Assembly (NCBI RefSeq): GCF_000714815.1
Contig: NZ_JMIH01000016.1
Location: 248,001-312,000, forward strand
DNA: 64,000 bases
Source: Anditalea andensis
GTDB taxonomy: Bacteria > Bacteroidota > Bacteroidia > Cytophagales > Cyclobacteriaceae
Direction of reading: 5' to 3'
Numbering within the stretch: the first letter of the stretch is position 1; each line of letters opens with the position of its first letter. The notes beneath the pieces are model-generated. The model made no database searches and had not been told where the DNA came from. It worked only from the letters and a program-made list of their open reading frames with translations. The position numbers and the translations under genes are program-made. Below, piece after piece: positions 45,591-55,458 of the stretch.

Positions 45591-47900
45591 ATGTTATTAT
45601 CTGTACTTTCAGGATTTATTTTAGCGGCATCCCTTCCACTTATCGGAAAATACCTCAAAGAAAAATGGGCGATATTATTCTCCCTACTTCCTTTATCTTT
45701 GTTTATATATTTTTTGTCTTTTCAGCCGGACATTTCCGATGATAAAAATCTACTATTTTCTTATAATTGGGTACCAAGTATAGGGGTTGATTTTAACTTT
45801 CATCTAGATGGGCTGAGTCTTCTTTTTACGCTATTGATTACGGGTATAGGCTCATTGGTTTTTATATACACCGCTGCATATTTGAAAGGGCACCCATATC
45901 TGGATAGGTTCTATGGTTACCTGGCCATGTTTATGTCTTCTATGTTGGGATTAGTGTTATCTGACAATATCATTACACTATTTATTTTTTGGGAACTTAC
46001 CAGTATCAGCTCTTTCTTTTTGATTGGGTTTAACAATGATAGTGAAGCGTCACGCAAATCATCTTTATTGGCATTGGGCGTCACTGGATTTGGGGGTTTG
46101 TTTCTTTTAGCAGGTATGGTGGTACTGGGATATGTAGGCGGCTCTTATAGCATCTTAGAATTGATGAATGCGACAGACCTTATTCAATCTCATCCACTAT
46201 TTGTTTCGATATTGGTTTTAGTATTTATAGGAGCATTTACCAAATCTGCCCAATTTCCATTTCACTTCTGGCTTCCAGGAGCAATGAAAGCACCTACTCC
46301 TGTATCCACCTATCTTCATTCTGCTACGATGGTAAAAGCCGGCATCTATCTATTAGCCAGGTTTACTCCAGTCCTCGGAGCACACGAATACTGGAACAGT
46401 ACCTTAATCATAGTAGGATGTATCACGATGGTTTATGCTGGCATTCATGCTATCTTTAGATTGGATTTAAAAGGGATTTTGGCTTATAGTACCATATCTG
46501 CACTGGGTATCCTGGTATTCCTGATTGGGTTGGGTACGGATGATGCACTTTTAGCTGCAGCAGTATTTATATTGGTACATGCTTTATATAAAGCCACTCT
46601 CTTCTTGGTAACGGGCATCATAGATCATGAGACCGGAACCAGAGATGTCAGTAAGCTGTCAGGTTTGAATAAGGTAATGCTGCCGGTAGGCATAGCTGCT
46701 GGTCTGGCAGCCCTATCCAATGCCGGCATACCTCCATCTTTTGGATTTGTAGGTAAAGATCTGATCTATGAAGCTACCCTGCATATAGGTGACTGGGCCT
46801 ACCTGCTTACCGGTGCAGCAGTGATTACAAATATCTGTTTATTATTTGCAGGGTTTTTGGCAGGTTTTAAACCTTTTCTTGGAAAATTACCGGTGACCTA
46901 TGAAAACGTTCATCTACCCAGTCCACTTCTATATGTTCCACCGCTAATATTGGCGAGTTTAGGCATCCTCTTTGGCATTTTACCTCTACTGGTAGATGAT
47001 TCGTTGATCAAGCCAGTAGTAGCTGCTATGCTCAATACATCTTCTGATTTCTTTCACCTACAGTTATGGCATGGTTGGAGCACTGTGTTATTGCTCAGTA
47101 GCATTACCATAGGAGGAGGAGTGGGGCTTTATTTTATTTTAAATCCTTCCGAAGGGCTTTTGACCAAAGCGACACGGTTTGAACCTATATCACCGCTGAG
47201 TATAACCGGCAAGATTACCGGCTTATTTCACGGCATATCACAAGGTTATACCAGTGTGATTCAAAATGGGTATTTAAGATATTATGTGATCACCATACTC
47301 GTATTCTTGTCATTTCTGTTAGGCTATAAAATTTTCCAGGGAATAGATCTCTATCTAAATGTGGCAACACTTTCTGAAATCACCATCTATGAAGTTATAG
47401 TATTGGGCATTATGGCAGTATCTATAGTCTACACGGTGTTTACTAAATCCAGATTAGTAGCTGTAGCTTCCATGGGGGTGATTGGATATTGTATTTGCCT
47501 GGTGTTCTTATTTTATTCTGCCCCGGATCTTGCGATGACCCAATTTTCGATTGATACGCTTACGGTAATTTTATTCGTACTGGTGTTGTATAACCTGCCT
47601 AAGTATTTGAAACTTTCGGATACAGGTTCTCGGGTAAGGGACGGATTGCTTGCTTTGATTTTCGGGGGATTGATTAGCCTGTTGACACTAGAAGTTCTCA
47701 ATGAACCATTAGAAAGAGAAATATCTGCTTATTATGCTGAAACCGCATATAAACTGGCTAAGGGTAAAAACGTGGTAAATGTCATCTTGGTAGATTTTAG
47801 AGGGTCTGATACCATGGTAGAAATTATAGTTCTCGCTATAGCAGCTATTGGTGTTTTCAGTCTGTTAAAACTGAGATTAAAAAGTATAGAAAAAGAATAG
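45591..47900 (+). CDS. mrpA: Mrp-type Na+/H+ antiporter subunit A
   Basis: The 769-residue membrane protein is the large subunit of the seven-part Mrp antiporter and is related to NuoL. It has some 20 hydrophobic helices. The proton-antiporter core includes FHLDGLSLLFTLLITGIGSLV, NIITLFIFWELTSISSFFLIGF and SAQFPFHFWLPGAMKAPTPVSTYLHSATMVKAGIYLL, with the conserved Glu and Lys residues. HALYKATLFLVTGIIDHETGTRD follows. The C-terminal section (PDLAMTQFSIDTLTVILFVLVLYNLPKYL, then NVVNVILVDFRGSDTMVEIIVLAIAAIGVFSL) is the MbhD/MbhE-like part of MrpA. It is the first gene of a complete mrpABCDEFG operon. Confidence 0.94.
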   Translation: MLLSVLSGFILAASLPLIGKYLKEKWAILFSLLPLSLFIYFLSFQPDISDDKNLLFSYNWVPSIGVDFNFHLDGLSLLFTLLITGIGSLVFIYTAAYLKGHPYLDRFYGYLAMFMSSMLGLVLSDNIITLFIFWELTSISSFFLIGFNNDSEASRKSSLLALGVTGFGGLFLLAGMVVLGYVGGSYSILELMNATDLIQSHPLFVSILVLVFIGAFTKSAQFPFHFWLPGAMKAPTPVSTYLHSATMVKAGIYLLARFTPVLGAHEYWNSTLIIVGCITMVYAGIHAIFRLDLKGILAYSTISALGILVFLIGLGTDDALLAAAVFILVHALYKATLFLVTGIIDHETGTRDVSKLSGLNKVMLPVGIAAGLAALSNAGIPPSFGFVGKDLIYEATLHIGDWAYLLTGAAVITNICLLFAGFLAGFKPFLGKLPVTYENVHLPSPLLYVPPLILASLGILFGILPLLVDDSLIKPVVAAMLNTSSDFFHLQLWHGWSTVLLLSSITIGGGVGLYFILNPSEGLLTKATRFEPISPLSITGKITGLFHGISQGYTSVIQNGYLRYYVITILVFLSFLLGYKIFQGIDLYLNVATLSEITIYEVIVLGIMAVSIVYTVFTKSRLVAVASMGVIGYCICLVFLFYSAPDLAMTQFSIDTLTVILFVLVLYNLPKYLKLSDTGSRVRDGLLALIFGGLISLLTLEVLNEPLEREISAYYAETAYKLAKGKNVVNVILVDFRGSDTMVEIIVLAIAAIGVFSLLKLRLKSIEKE

Positions 47901-47918
47901 AAACCTGAATATAAAATC

Positions 47919-48329
47919 ATGAAGACCATCATATTCAAGACAGCTTCCAGCTATCTTCTCCCACTTCTACTCCTATTTGCAATTTTTATACTCTTGAGAG
48001 GCCATTATTTACCCGGAGGTGGATTTGTGGGTGGGCTTATCGCCGCCATTGCCTTTGTCCTACATTCATTTGCCAATGGTATAGAACGAACCCGTGGAAT
48101 AATTAAATTCCATCCTGGTTTTTTGATGCCAATAGGTTTATCCATAGCCTTATGTTCAGGTCTGGCTCCTTTACTCGTCGGCAGTCCTTTTATGACTGGT
48201 CTTTGGTATCATAATCCCATACCTGTTATAGGCATGATAGGAACAGCTTTAATATTTGACATAGGAGTTTTTCTGGTAGTGATAGGTGTTGTATTGACCA
48301 TCATATTTACCATTTCTGAAACTATATAA
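47919..48329 (+). CDS. mrpB: Mrp antiporter subunit B
   Basis: The 136-residue protein has four membrane helices. The MnhB motif [26 protein letters not shown] is at about residues 29-54, and [17 protein letters not shown] is near the C-terminus. It is a required small subunit of the Mrp complex for Na+ export. It lies 18 nt after mrpA and one base before mrpC. Confidence 0.92.
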   Translation: MKTIIFKTASSYLLPLLLLFAIFILLRGHYLPGGGFVGGLIAAIAFVLHSFANGIERTRGIIKFHPGFLMPIGLSIALCSGLAPLLVGSPFMTGLWYHNPIPVIGMIGTALIFDIGVFLVVIGVVLTIIFTISETI

Positions 48330-48330
48330 T

Positions 48331-48684
48331 ATGGAATTATTACTTGTAGTAATCATAGGACTATTATATGCCGCAGGTATCTACATGATGCTGAGAAGAA
48401 GTCTTTTAAAACTGATTATAGGATTGATATTACTGGGAAACGGGGCCAATATGCTGATATTCCTTCTGGGGAGGATCGTAAAGGGTAAACCTCCTATCAT
48501 CGACGCTTCTGAAAGTATCCTATCCGGTATATATGCCGACCCTGTTCCGCAAGCTTTAATATTGACAGCCATTGTAATCAGTTTTGGACTACAGTCATTT
48601 GCTATTATTCTGATTAAGCGCGCCTATAAGGTGGTCAAGACAGATGACCTTGATGAAATGAATGCAACAGACGAAGATTTATGA
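48331..48684 (+). CDS. mrpC: Mrp antiporter subunit C (NuoK-like)
   Basis: The 117-residue protein has three membrane helices and matches MnhC/Nuo[36 protein letters not shown] is followed by [30 protein letters not shown], where the conserved PQALxLTAIVI signature lies. It overlaps mrpD by 4 nt (ATGA). Confidence 0.93.
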   Translation: MELLLVVIIGLLYAAGIYMMLRRSLLKLIIGLILLGNGANMLIFLLGRIVKGKPPIIDASESILSGIYADPVPQALILTAIVISFGLQSFAIILIKRAYKVVKTDDLDEMNATDEDL

Positions 48685-50207
48685 GCAACCCTTATATCAT
48701 ATTACCAGTAATTTTTCAGTTATTCACTGCAATACTGCTGATGTTCTTTTGGACCAAAAAGAACAGCCAAAAGCTTATCAGTATCATATGTAGTCTTATC
48801 ACTTTGGGCATATCTATTTGGCTCATTACAATAGTTTTATTACAAGGTATCCACGTCACCCAAGCTGGTGGATGGGAGGCTCCATTCGGGATTACATTTG
48901 TAGCTGACCCTTTAAGTACGCTAATGATTTTGCTGACGTCTATTTCCGGACTGGCAGTTTCTATTTTTTCTACAGGAAGCGTCCGAAATGCCCGAATCAA
49001 ATTTGGCTATTTCCCTATATTCCATTTCCTTCTTATGGGATTGAATGGAGCGTTTTTGGCAGGTGATATTTTCAACTTATATGTATGGTTTGAAATCATA
49101 ATCATTTCTTCATTTGTACTGATCACACTCGGAGGGGAGAAGGCCCAACTTGAAGGGTCTATCAAATATGTAACCATGAACTTGCTGGCCTCTGTGGTAT
49201 TCCTAACTGCCATCGCTATACTTTATGGTCTTACAGGCAGCCTTAATATGGCCGATCTGTCTATCAGGGTGGCCAACATAGAAAACAGAGGATTGGTAAA
49301 TGTCACGGCTATACTCTTCTTTGTGGGTTTTGGAATCAAATCGGCAGTTTTTCCATTACATTTCTGGCTTCCTGCCTCTTATCACACGCCCCCTCCCGCC
49401 ATATCCGCCATATTTGGTGGGCTACTGACTAAAGTAGGCGTATACGCCCTGCTTAGGGTGTTCACTTTGATTTTTATTCCAGATGATTTTATGACTGATG
49501 TCATCACCTGGGTGGCTATTATGACCATCCTTACCGGATGCTTGGGGGCTTTGGTTCAAAATAACATCAGAAAGATATTCAGTTACCTTATAGTGGGACA
49601 CATAGGATATATGATAGCGGGACTGGGAATGTATACTGAGGCAGCACTGGTAGGAACTATATTTTATCTGATCCATGATATCATAGTGAAGACAAATTTA
49701 TTTATGGTCACTGGAGTAATCTTTAAACTCAAAGGAACCTATAGTATGAGAAATCTGGGCGGTTTCTATAAAACCTACCCCAAACTATCCCTTTTGATGG
49801 CAGTTCCTATATTTTCATTGGTGGGTATACCTCCCCTATCAGGTTTTTGGGCCAAAGTATTTTGGATAGAATCCGGTTTTATCACAGAAAATTATCTATT
49901 GGTATTTGTTTTAGTGTTTGGAAGCTTTTTGACCTTGGTCACCATGGCTAAACTGTGGGCGGAAGTGGTATGGAAAGATGGTGATGCACTGCCTATGAAG
50001 ATTAATGTAAAATATTTCTGGGAACTGAAACCCATCAAAAGAGTCGCCATGATAGTTCCAATTGTTTTACTAAGTATGGTATCTTTATATATAGGTTTTG
50101 GTGCAGAGCATATCATCAGCATCAGTAGATTGATAGGTAGTCAACTGATAGACACAACTCCCTATATAGAAGCAGTGCTGGGACCATTAAATGCTGAAGT
50201 AATATGA
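48681..50207 (+). CDS. mrpD: Mrp antiporter subunit D (NuoN/NuoM-like)
   Basis: The 508-residue protein has about 14 membrane helices. It shares the antiporter module of NuoM/Nuo[23 protein letters not shown] (conserved Glu near 135), [38 protein letters not shown] (conserved Lys near 220 and 250) and [43 protein letters not shown] follows near 355-390. It pairs with MrpA as one of the two proton-translocating subunits. ATGA overlaps on both sides support coupled expression. Confidence 0.94.
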   Translation: MSNPYIILPVIFQLFTAILLMFFWTKKNSQKLISIICSLITLGISIWLITIVLLQGIHVTQAGGWEAPFGITFVADPLSTLMILLTSISGLAVSIFSTGSVRNARIKFGYFPIFHFLLMGLNGAFLAGDIFNLYVWFEIIIISSFVLITLGGEKAQLEGSIKYVTMNLLASVVFLTAIAILYGLTGSLNMADLSIRVANIENRGLVNVTAILFFVGFGIKSAVFPLHFWLPASYHTPPPAISAIFGGLLTKVGVYALLRVFTLIFIPDDFMTDVITWVAIMTILTGCLGALVQNNIRKIFSYLIVGHIGYMIAGLGMYTEAALVGTIFYLIHDIIVKTNLFMVTGVIFKLKGTYSMRNLGGFYKTYPKLSLLMAVPIFSLVGIPPLSGFWAKVFWIESGFITENYLLVFVLVFGSFLTLVTMAKLWAEVVWKDGDALPMKINVKYFWELKPIKRVAMIVPIVLLSMVSLYIGFGAEHIISISRLIGSQLIDTTPYIEAVLGPLNAEVI

Positions 50208-50683
50208 TAAAGACCAAATTCCTGAGCAATTTATTATTATCTTTTATATGGGTAGCCCTTACAGGGACCTTTACATTAGAATACTTCATCTTTGGTTTTA
50301 TGCTAAGCTATGCATTGATGTGGATCATTACCACCAACAGAAGAGAAGATCAATATTTTAAAAGGGGACCAAAGTTGGTGAGTTTTGTATTCTTTTTTTT
50401 ATACGAACTCGTGAAAGCAAACATACAGGTGGCCTATGATGTGATCACTCCAAGATATTACATGAAACCTGGTATTATAAAAATTCCTTTACATGCACAG
50501 ACTGATCTTGAAATCACCTTATTGGCTAATTTGATTACACTAACTCCAGGTACCCTTAGCCTTGATGTATCAGATGATAAAAAAGTGCTATATGTACATG
50601 CAATGTATGTTCGCGATAAGGATGAATTTATCCACAGCATAAAAAATGGATTTGAAAAGAGACTTCTAGAAATATTAAGATGA
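50204..50683 (+). CDS. mrpE: Mrp antiporter subunit E
   Basis: The 159-residue MrpE has two N-terminal membrane helices and a cytoplasmic domain. The family signature is visible in YELVKANIQVAYDVITPRYYMKPGIIKIPL (about 65-95) and LEITLLANLITLTPGTLSLDVSDDKKVLYVHAMYV. It is linked to neighbours by ATGA overlaps at both ends. Confidence 0.93.
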   Translation: MIKTKFLSNLLLSFIWVALTGTFTLEYFIFGFMLSYALMWIITTNRREDQYFKRGPKLVSFVFFFLYELVKANIQVAYDVITPRYYMKPGIIKIPLHAQTDLEITLLANLITLTPGTLSLDVSDDKKVLYVHAMYVRDKDEFIHSIKNGFEKRLLEILR

Positions 50684-50955
50684 GCCTATACGACTATTTA
50701 TATTATATCATTTTGCCTATATTGTCTGTGTCTATATTGATCATATTTGTGAGATTTATTAAAGGGCCTACCCTTTCGGACCGTGTAGTGGCCTTGGATC
50801 TTATCATTACCACCGGTATTGGTATCATAGCTGTATATAGCATCCATACCAATCAGCCTACCTTTTTGGATATAGCGATGATATTGGCATTGATAGCATT
50901 CTTGGGTACCGTAGCATTTTCCTATTATTTAGAAAAAAGAGAAAGAAATGACTGA
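50680..50955 (+). CDS. mrpF: Mrp antiporter subunit F
   Basis: The 91-residue protein has three membrane helices. The segment FIKGPTLSDRVVALDLIITTGIGIIAV is the MrpF signature, followed by FLDIAMILALIAFLGTVAFSYYLEKR. It overlaps mrpE by 4 nt and mrpG by 8 nt. Confidence 0.93.
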   Translation: MSLYDYLYYIILPILSVSILIIFVRFIKGPTLSDRVVALDLIITTGIGIIAVYSIHTNQPTFLDIAMILALIAFLGTVAFSYYLEKRERND

Positions 50956-51313
50956 AATCATCATAATCATACTCAGTTCCCTAGGAGCGCTTTTTATCCT
51001 TCTGGCTGCAATAGGTGTGGTCAGGATGCCTGACCTTTATTTAAGGATATCTGTAACGACAAAAGCAGCTACCCTGGGTATAGGTCTGATTCTTGCGGCA
51101 GCGGCTTATTATTTTAATGATTTGTCCATCACATCCAGAGTTATGGCCATTATTTTGTTCATGCTATTGACAGCACCTGTAGGGGCGCATATGTTGGGTA
51201 GAGCATCCTATTTCACTGGGGTGAAAATGTGGAAAAATTCAGAACATGATGATCTTAAAGGCAAATACCATCCAAAGACACACAAATTAGCCAGTGAAGA
51301 CGAAAAAAAATAA
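50948..51313 (+). CDS. mrpG: Mrp antiporter subunit G
   Basis: The 121-residue protein has three membrane helices. LGALFILLAAIGVVRMPDLYLRISVTTKAATLGIGLIL is the MrpG signature, followed by MLLTAPVGAHMLGRASYFTGVKMW. The hydrophilic tail is Lys/His-rich. It is the last gene of the operon; I see no strong terminator behind it before the next gene 79 nt on. Confidence 0.93.
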   Translation: MTEIIIIILSSLGALFILLAAIGVVRMPDLYLRISVTTKAATLGIGLILAAAAYYFNDLSITSRVMAIILFMLLTAPVGAHMLGRASYFTGVKMWKNSEHDDLKGKYHPKTHKLASEDEKK

Positions 51314-51392
51314 CACCATATCCACCCGTACTCACACATTCAGCTATCTAAGTAATTAACTTTCTTAATTTGGCATAAAATTAGACTAAACC

Positions 51393-52535
51393 ATGACAGA
51401 TATGATATATTTAAAATTTTGTTTAGGATTAATCTTAGCTTTTATGACCAATGCTGCCAGTTCACAACAAACAGATACAAAGACTTTTTTAGTAGGAACT
51501 TATACTGAAAAAGAATCACAGGGTGTGAATCTTGTTTCATTTAAACCGGATAAAGAACCCTTTGAAATCGCATCTGTGCATGGAAATATCAAAAACCCTT
51601 CTTATGTGATTGCAAATAAAGCAGGTACCTTTGCATTTGCCGTTCAGGAAAGTGAAGGTGCCAGAGGTGGTGAGGTGACCTCCTTCAGTATAGATAAAGA
51701 AGCTAATAAAATTTCCAAAATCAATTCTGTCAAATCCGAAGGAGATGGTCCCTGTTACCTCTCGTTGGATCCCAATGAAAAATTCCTCTTAGTTGGGAAT
51801 TATGGTGGCGGCAATCTTTCCATAATACCCATAAATGCCGATGGAAAACTTATCTCTGCCATCCAGACAATAGCACATACCGGAAGCAGTGTAAACAAAG
51901 ATAGGCAAGAAGGCCCCCATGTACATTCCGTAGTATTTCACCCTGCTAAGAACCAGCTTTTTGTAGCTGATTTAGGGATAGATCAAGTCAATATTTATGA
52001 TTTTGATCCAAAGGAAAATGCACCTTTAATGCCTTCCACTATCCCAAATCTCAAAGTCAAACCTGGATCTGGTCCACGTCATCTCATATTCAATGAGAAT
52101 GGAGACCATCTCTACCTCGTTCATGAAATGAAAGGTGAAGTTGGTTTTTACAAAATGGAGGATAATACTTATGAACATGTAGCTACCTATCCTATGGCCG
52201 ATAATGATTTTAAAGGCGAACATGGAGGTGCAGAGATCAGGATAACCAAAGATTTTAAATACATATACGCTTCTAACAGAGGTGATGCCAATGAAATCAC
52301 TGTCTTCCAAAGAGATGAACCAACCGGTACACTTAAGCCTTTACAGAGAATATCATCTGGAGGTAAAACACCAAGAAATTTTGTACTGACCCCAGATGAA
52401 GAATACCTGATCGCAGCCAACCAAGGATCGAATAACTTGGTTTTATTTAAAAGAGACCAAAGCTCAGGGAAACTAGAAAAGACAGACCAAGAAATAAATA
52501 TCCATAAACCAGTATACCTTCATTTTATAGATTAA
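51393..52535 (+). CDS. Exported seven-bladed propeller lactonase (6-phosphogluconolactonase-like)
   Basis: The 380-residue protein has an N-terminal signal segment (ATG at 51393 or the Met three codons on) ending near ASSQQ. A seven-bladed propeller of the YbhE/Lactonase_7 family follows. Typical text is LVGTYTEKESQGV, SLDPNEKFLLVGNYGGGNLSIIPI, EGPHVHSVVFHPAKNQLFVADLGIDQV, GSGPRHLIFNENGDHLYLVHE and FKYIYASNRGDANEITVF. Family enzymes hydrolyse sugar lactones. The signal peptide argues for a periplasmic role rather than the cytosolic pentose-phosphate step. It follows the mrp operon but is unlikely to be part of it. Confidence 0.85.
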   Translation: MTDMIYLKFCLGLILAFMTNAASSQQTDTKTFLVGTYTEKESQGVNLVSFKPDKEPFEIASVHGNIKNPSYVIANKAGTFAFAVQESEGARGGEVTSFSIDKEANKISKINSVKSEGDGPCYLSLDPNEKFLLVGNYGGGNLSIIPINADGKLISAIQTIAHTGSSVNKDRQEGPHVHSVVFHPAKNQLFVADLGIDQVNIYDFDPKENAPLMPSTIPNLKVKPGSGPRHLIFNENGDHLYLVHEMKGEVGFYKMEDNTYEHVATYPMADNDFKGEHGGAEIRITKDFKYIYASNRGDANEITVFQRDEPTGTLKPLQRISSGGKTPRNFVLTPDEEYLIAANQGSNNLVLFKRDQSSGKLEKTDQEINIHKPVYLHFID

Positions 52536-52552
52536 ATCCTTTCTTTTTTTAC

Positions 52553-52579
52553 GCGAAGCTTTTAGCTTCGCTTTTTTTT
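52553..52579 (+). terminator. Terminator of the lactonase-like gene
   Basis: GCGAAGCT (52553-52560) pairs with AGCTTCGC (52564-52571) across three T and is followed by eight T. It lies 18 nt after the stop. Confidence 0.9.
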
Positions 52580-52680
52580 ATTTTTAATTGTAAACCTTAA
52601 TATTTTATGCTTTTTGTTGAAATATTGATTGTATATTATTATTTTTCTATTGAAAAATATCTTTTAATCAAAATTCAATA

Positions 52681-53715
52681 ATGCATACTGCTCCTCACCT
52701 TACGTATAAAAGTATACTTGATCGATTAGAAACTGAAAGTGCTTTAGAATTCATTAAATACCACTTTCCAAAAATTTTGGGCAATAAACTTGATTTATCC
52801 AAAATAAGCTCTCCCTTAGCGATCATGGATGGCACGGGAATTAATGATGATCTGAATGGGATAGAACGACCTGTAAATTTTCCAATCAAAAACCAACAGG
52901 ATAAAAAAGCTGTGGTAATACATTCCCTTGCCAAATGGAAAAGATGGCAACTTAAAGAACTGGATATCCCTGCCGGTAAGGGCATCATTACAGATATGAG
53001 AGCCCTGAGACCTGATGAAGACTACACCCCTATTCACTCACTATATGTGGACCAGTGGGATTGGGAAAAACACATATTGCCATCTCATAGAAATCTCACC
53101 TTTCTTAAAGATACGGTCACCCGGGTGTATGCAGCTTTGAAAGAAACTGAAATGATGATTCATGATACATTCAAAGCACTTCACCCTGTTCTTCCCGAAG
53201 CAATAACTTTTATACAAACAGAAGATCTATTGGCTCAATACCCTGACCTCACCCCAAAAGAAAGAGAACAAAAAGTGGCAGAGCGATATGGAGCCGTATT
53301 CTTAATAGGCATAGGAGCTAAACTAAGTAATGGCGAAGCTCACGATAGCAGAGCATCGGATTATGATGACTGGAGCTCATCCACTGAAGAGGGGTATTTT
53401 GGTATAAATGGCGATATACTACTATGGAATCCAGTATTGAACCAATCTTTTGAGATATCTTCTATGGGCGTCAGGGTGGATGCAGCTTCACTGGCTCACC
53501 AGATGAAAATATCCTATACTGAACAAAGAAAAAAATTATTTTTTCATAAAAATTTATTGGAAGGAAAGCTCCCCGAAAGTATTGGTGGTGGAATCGGCCA
53601 ATCACGTGTTTGTATGTTTTTGTTGAAGAAAACCCACATTGGTGAAGTTCAGGCAGGTATTTGGCCAGAAGAAATTATACATTCCTGTAAGGATTTGGGT
53701 ATCAATTTGATGTAG
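52681..53715 (+). CDS. asnA: Aspartate--ammonia ligase (asparagine synthetase A)
   Basis: The 344-residue enzyme makes asparagine from aspartate, ammonia and ATP using a class II aminoacyl-tRNA-synthetase-like fold. Diagnostic text includes PLAIMDGTGINDDLNGIERPV, HSLAKWKRWQL, MRALRPDEDYTPIHSLYVDQWDWEK and SRASDYDDWSS. GDILLWNPVLNQSFEISSMGVRVD and GGGIGQSRVCMFLLKKTHIGEVQ follow, the latter being class II motif 3. Length is as expected. It is a single gene. Confidence 0.96.
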   Translation: MHTAPHLTYKSILDRLETESALEFIKYHFPKILGNKLDLSKISSPLAIMDGTGINDDLNGIERPVNFPIKNQQDKKAVVIHSLAKWKRWQLKELDIPAGKGIITDMRALRPDEDYTPIHSLYVDQWDWEKHILPSHRNLTFLKDTVTRVYAALKETEMMIHDTFKALHPVLPEAITFIQTEDLLAQYPDLTPKEREQKVAERYGAVFLIGIGAKLSNGEAHDSRASDYDDWSSSTEEGYFGINGDILLWNPVLNQSFEISSMGVRVDAASLAHQMKISYTEQRKKLFFHKNLLEGKLPESIGGGIGQSRVCMFLLKKTHIGEVQAGIWPEEIIHSCKDLGINLM

Positions 53716-53760
53716 TACGAATATAATACTATAAGATCCAGAAAAATTTATTTTAATATC

Positions 53761-53793
53761 TTGCTATTATTAAATCTATTTTACTTACCTTTG
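53761..53793 (+). promoter_or_regulatory. Probable Bacteroidota-type promoter of the cold-shock gene
   Basis: TTG at 53761-53763 is followed after 22 bases by TACCTTTG at 53786-53793. This fits the -7 consensus exactly and the -33 element loosely. The same TACCTTTG stands before the DEAD-box helicase gene, another RNA-remodelling gene. Confidence 0.5.
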
Positions 53794-53820
53794 GATAAAT
53801 AAAAAATACAATACAATATT

Positions 53821-54012
53821 ATGAACACAGGAAAAGTAAAATTTTTTAACGAATCTAAAGGATTCGGTTTTATCGTAGACGATGAGTCATCAAAAGAATA
53901 TTTTGTACACATCTCCGGACTAGTAGACGAAATCAGAGAAGACGACGACGTAACTTTCGACCTTAAAGAAGGAAGAAAAGGACTAAACGCTGTAAATGTA
54001 AAGTTAGCTTAA
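53821..54012 (+). CDS. Cold-shock (CspA-family) protein
   Basis: The 63-residue protein is a single cold-shock domain. RNP1 is KGFGFI (about 14-19) and RNP2 is YFVHIS (about 28-33), after the usual start GKVKFFNESKGFGFI. It binds single-stranded nucleic acid and keeps mRNA unfolded. The middle is acidic (EIREDDDVTFDLKEGRKGLNAVNVKL), common in Bacteroidota members. It is monocistronic with its own terminator. The number does not tell which paralogue it is, so no symbol is given. Confidence 0.95.
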   Translation: MNTGKVKFFNESKGFGFIVDDESSKEYFVHISGLVDEIREDDDVTFDLKEGRKGLNAVNVKLA

Positions 54013-54036
54013 TAATACATTAACAAGTAAAAAATT

Positions 54037-54071
54037 AAAAGCTGCCTTGGTATTAACCAGGCAGCTTTTTT
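54037..54071. terminator. Terminator shared by the cold-shock gene and convergent menC
   Basis: AAAAGCTGCC (from 54037) pairs with GGCAGCTTTT (ending about 54069), with an inner TTGGT/ACCA extension containing one bulged T. It touches the menC stop codon and can serve both strands. Confidence 0.82.
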
Positions 54072-55173
54072 ATTTAAAGTACCCTCCTATATCTTCCCAA
54101 TACACTCCCTGATCATAATGGATGTTTCCTTTATGCACTCTCAAAGGGGAATCAATATTTTTCTCATATAATTGGCCTGTACCTAAACCCTGAGGCAATG
54201 AAGGTTTTAATCTGGAGGTTAGCTGATAAATAACATTTAAACCTATGTTGGATTCCAAAGCAGAAGTCATCCACCATGCTATGTTTTGCTTTTCAGCTAT
54301 TGTTATCCAATCAAGCGTTTTCTTTATACCCCCCAAAAGAGTCGGCTTCAAGATAATATAAGACGGATTGATAAAATGGAGTAGACGGGCTTTTTCCTCG
54401 TAATCATTTATACCTATAAGCTCTTCGTCAAGGGCTATGGAGACTGGAGAACGGGCACATAAATCAGCCATCGCTTCCCAATTCCCTTGTTTGATGGGCT
54501 GCTCTATACTATGGATGTCATATTTGCTCAATGCTTCCAGTTTTTTCATTGCTTGGCTTACATTAAATGCACCATTGGCATCTACCCGAAGGGAAATTTC
54601 TTTACTTGAAAAATTTTTCCTGATATATCCCAGCAATTCACATTCAGTATTAAAATCAATTGCGCCTATTTTCATCTTAACACAGGTATATCCTTCCTGC
54701 AATTTTTTATCTATTTGGGAAAGCATAAATTTCCGATCTCCCATCCAAATGAGGCCATTAATGGGTATTACAGGAAGAGCAGACAAAGGTTGAGAATCAA
54801 AGATCTGCCTCTTTCCTCCATTAATAAGATCCAGTAAAGCCGTTTCAAAAGCAAATCTTATGCTTGGATGCTCATTTTGGATCACAGATTCTAAAAACAG
54901 CAGTAATTCATGCTCCTCCCCTGGAATCTCAATTTGTTCCAAAGTTGTTATATAATTTTCCAGAACTGTTTCAAAATCAGGAATATCATCTATACTTAAC
55001 TTTGGCAGAGGCCCAGCTTCCCCAAAACCTGTTTTGGTTGGAAAAGCACTGGAATTGACCTTGATAATATAAGAGGTCTTTGCTTTTAAAATACCTCTGG
55101 AGGTTCCTGCATCAAATTTAAATGTTAAGTCCAGAGGAGAATAATCAAAGGTAGCGCGAAATGATGTGCTCAT
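54070..55173 (-). CDS. menC: o-Succinylbenzoate synthase (enolase superfamily)
   Basis: The product is 367 residues from the ATG at 55173; an in-frame TTG at 55191 would add six. It catalyses the dehydration step to o-succinylbenzoate in menaquinone synthesis. The N-terminal cap has FKFDAGTSRGILKAKTSYII, typical of Bacteroidota MenC. The barrel carries the catalytic Lys pair in YTCVKMKIG, metal ligands in RVDANGAF, SIEQP and ALDEEL, and the second Lys in YIILKPTLLGG. No other men genes are beside it. Dipeptide epimerases share this fold, but the N-terminal motif favours MenC. Confidence 0.87.
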   Translation of the reverse strand: MSTSFRATFDYSPLDLTFKFDAGTSRGILKAKTSYIIKVNSSAFPTKTGFGEAGPLPKLSIDDIPDFETVLENYITTLEQIEIPGEEHELLLFLESVIQNEHPSIRFAFETALLDLINGGKRQIFDSQPLSALPVIPINGLIWMGDRKFMLSQIDKKLQEGYTCVKMKIGAIDFNTECELLGYIRKNFSSKEISLRVDANGAFNVSQAMKKLEALSKYDIHSIEQPIKQGNWEAMADLCARSPVSIALDEELIGINDYEEKARLLHFINPSYIILKPTLLGGIKKTLDWITIAEKQNIAWWMTSALESNIGLNVIYQLTSRLKPSLPQGLGTGQLYEKNIDSPLRVHKGNIHYDQGVYWEDIGGYFK

Positions 55174-55458
55174 TTTTTTTTGTATCTTCAAAATAATATT
55201 TTCAGTCGGTGATAGAATATAATTTTATATGCCTTGCTAGATCACCATATAAGATGTGATGATAATTAACAATCCATGCTAAAGACAATGGTTCATCCGG
55301 AGGTACATAGGAAAACATAAATCATTATTTAAACCCCCCTTTATAAACTTTGAGTAATATATTGCCTGAAATGCTAAGCGTCCTAATATCCTTTCCTAAG
55401 GCCATTACTTTTTTTATGTTTATATTTGCCCCTTAAATTACTAAATTAAAACCTATCC

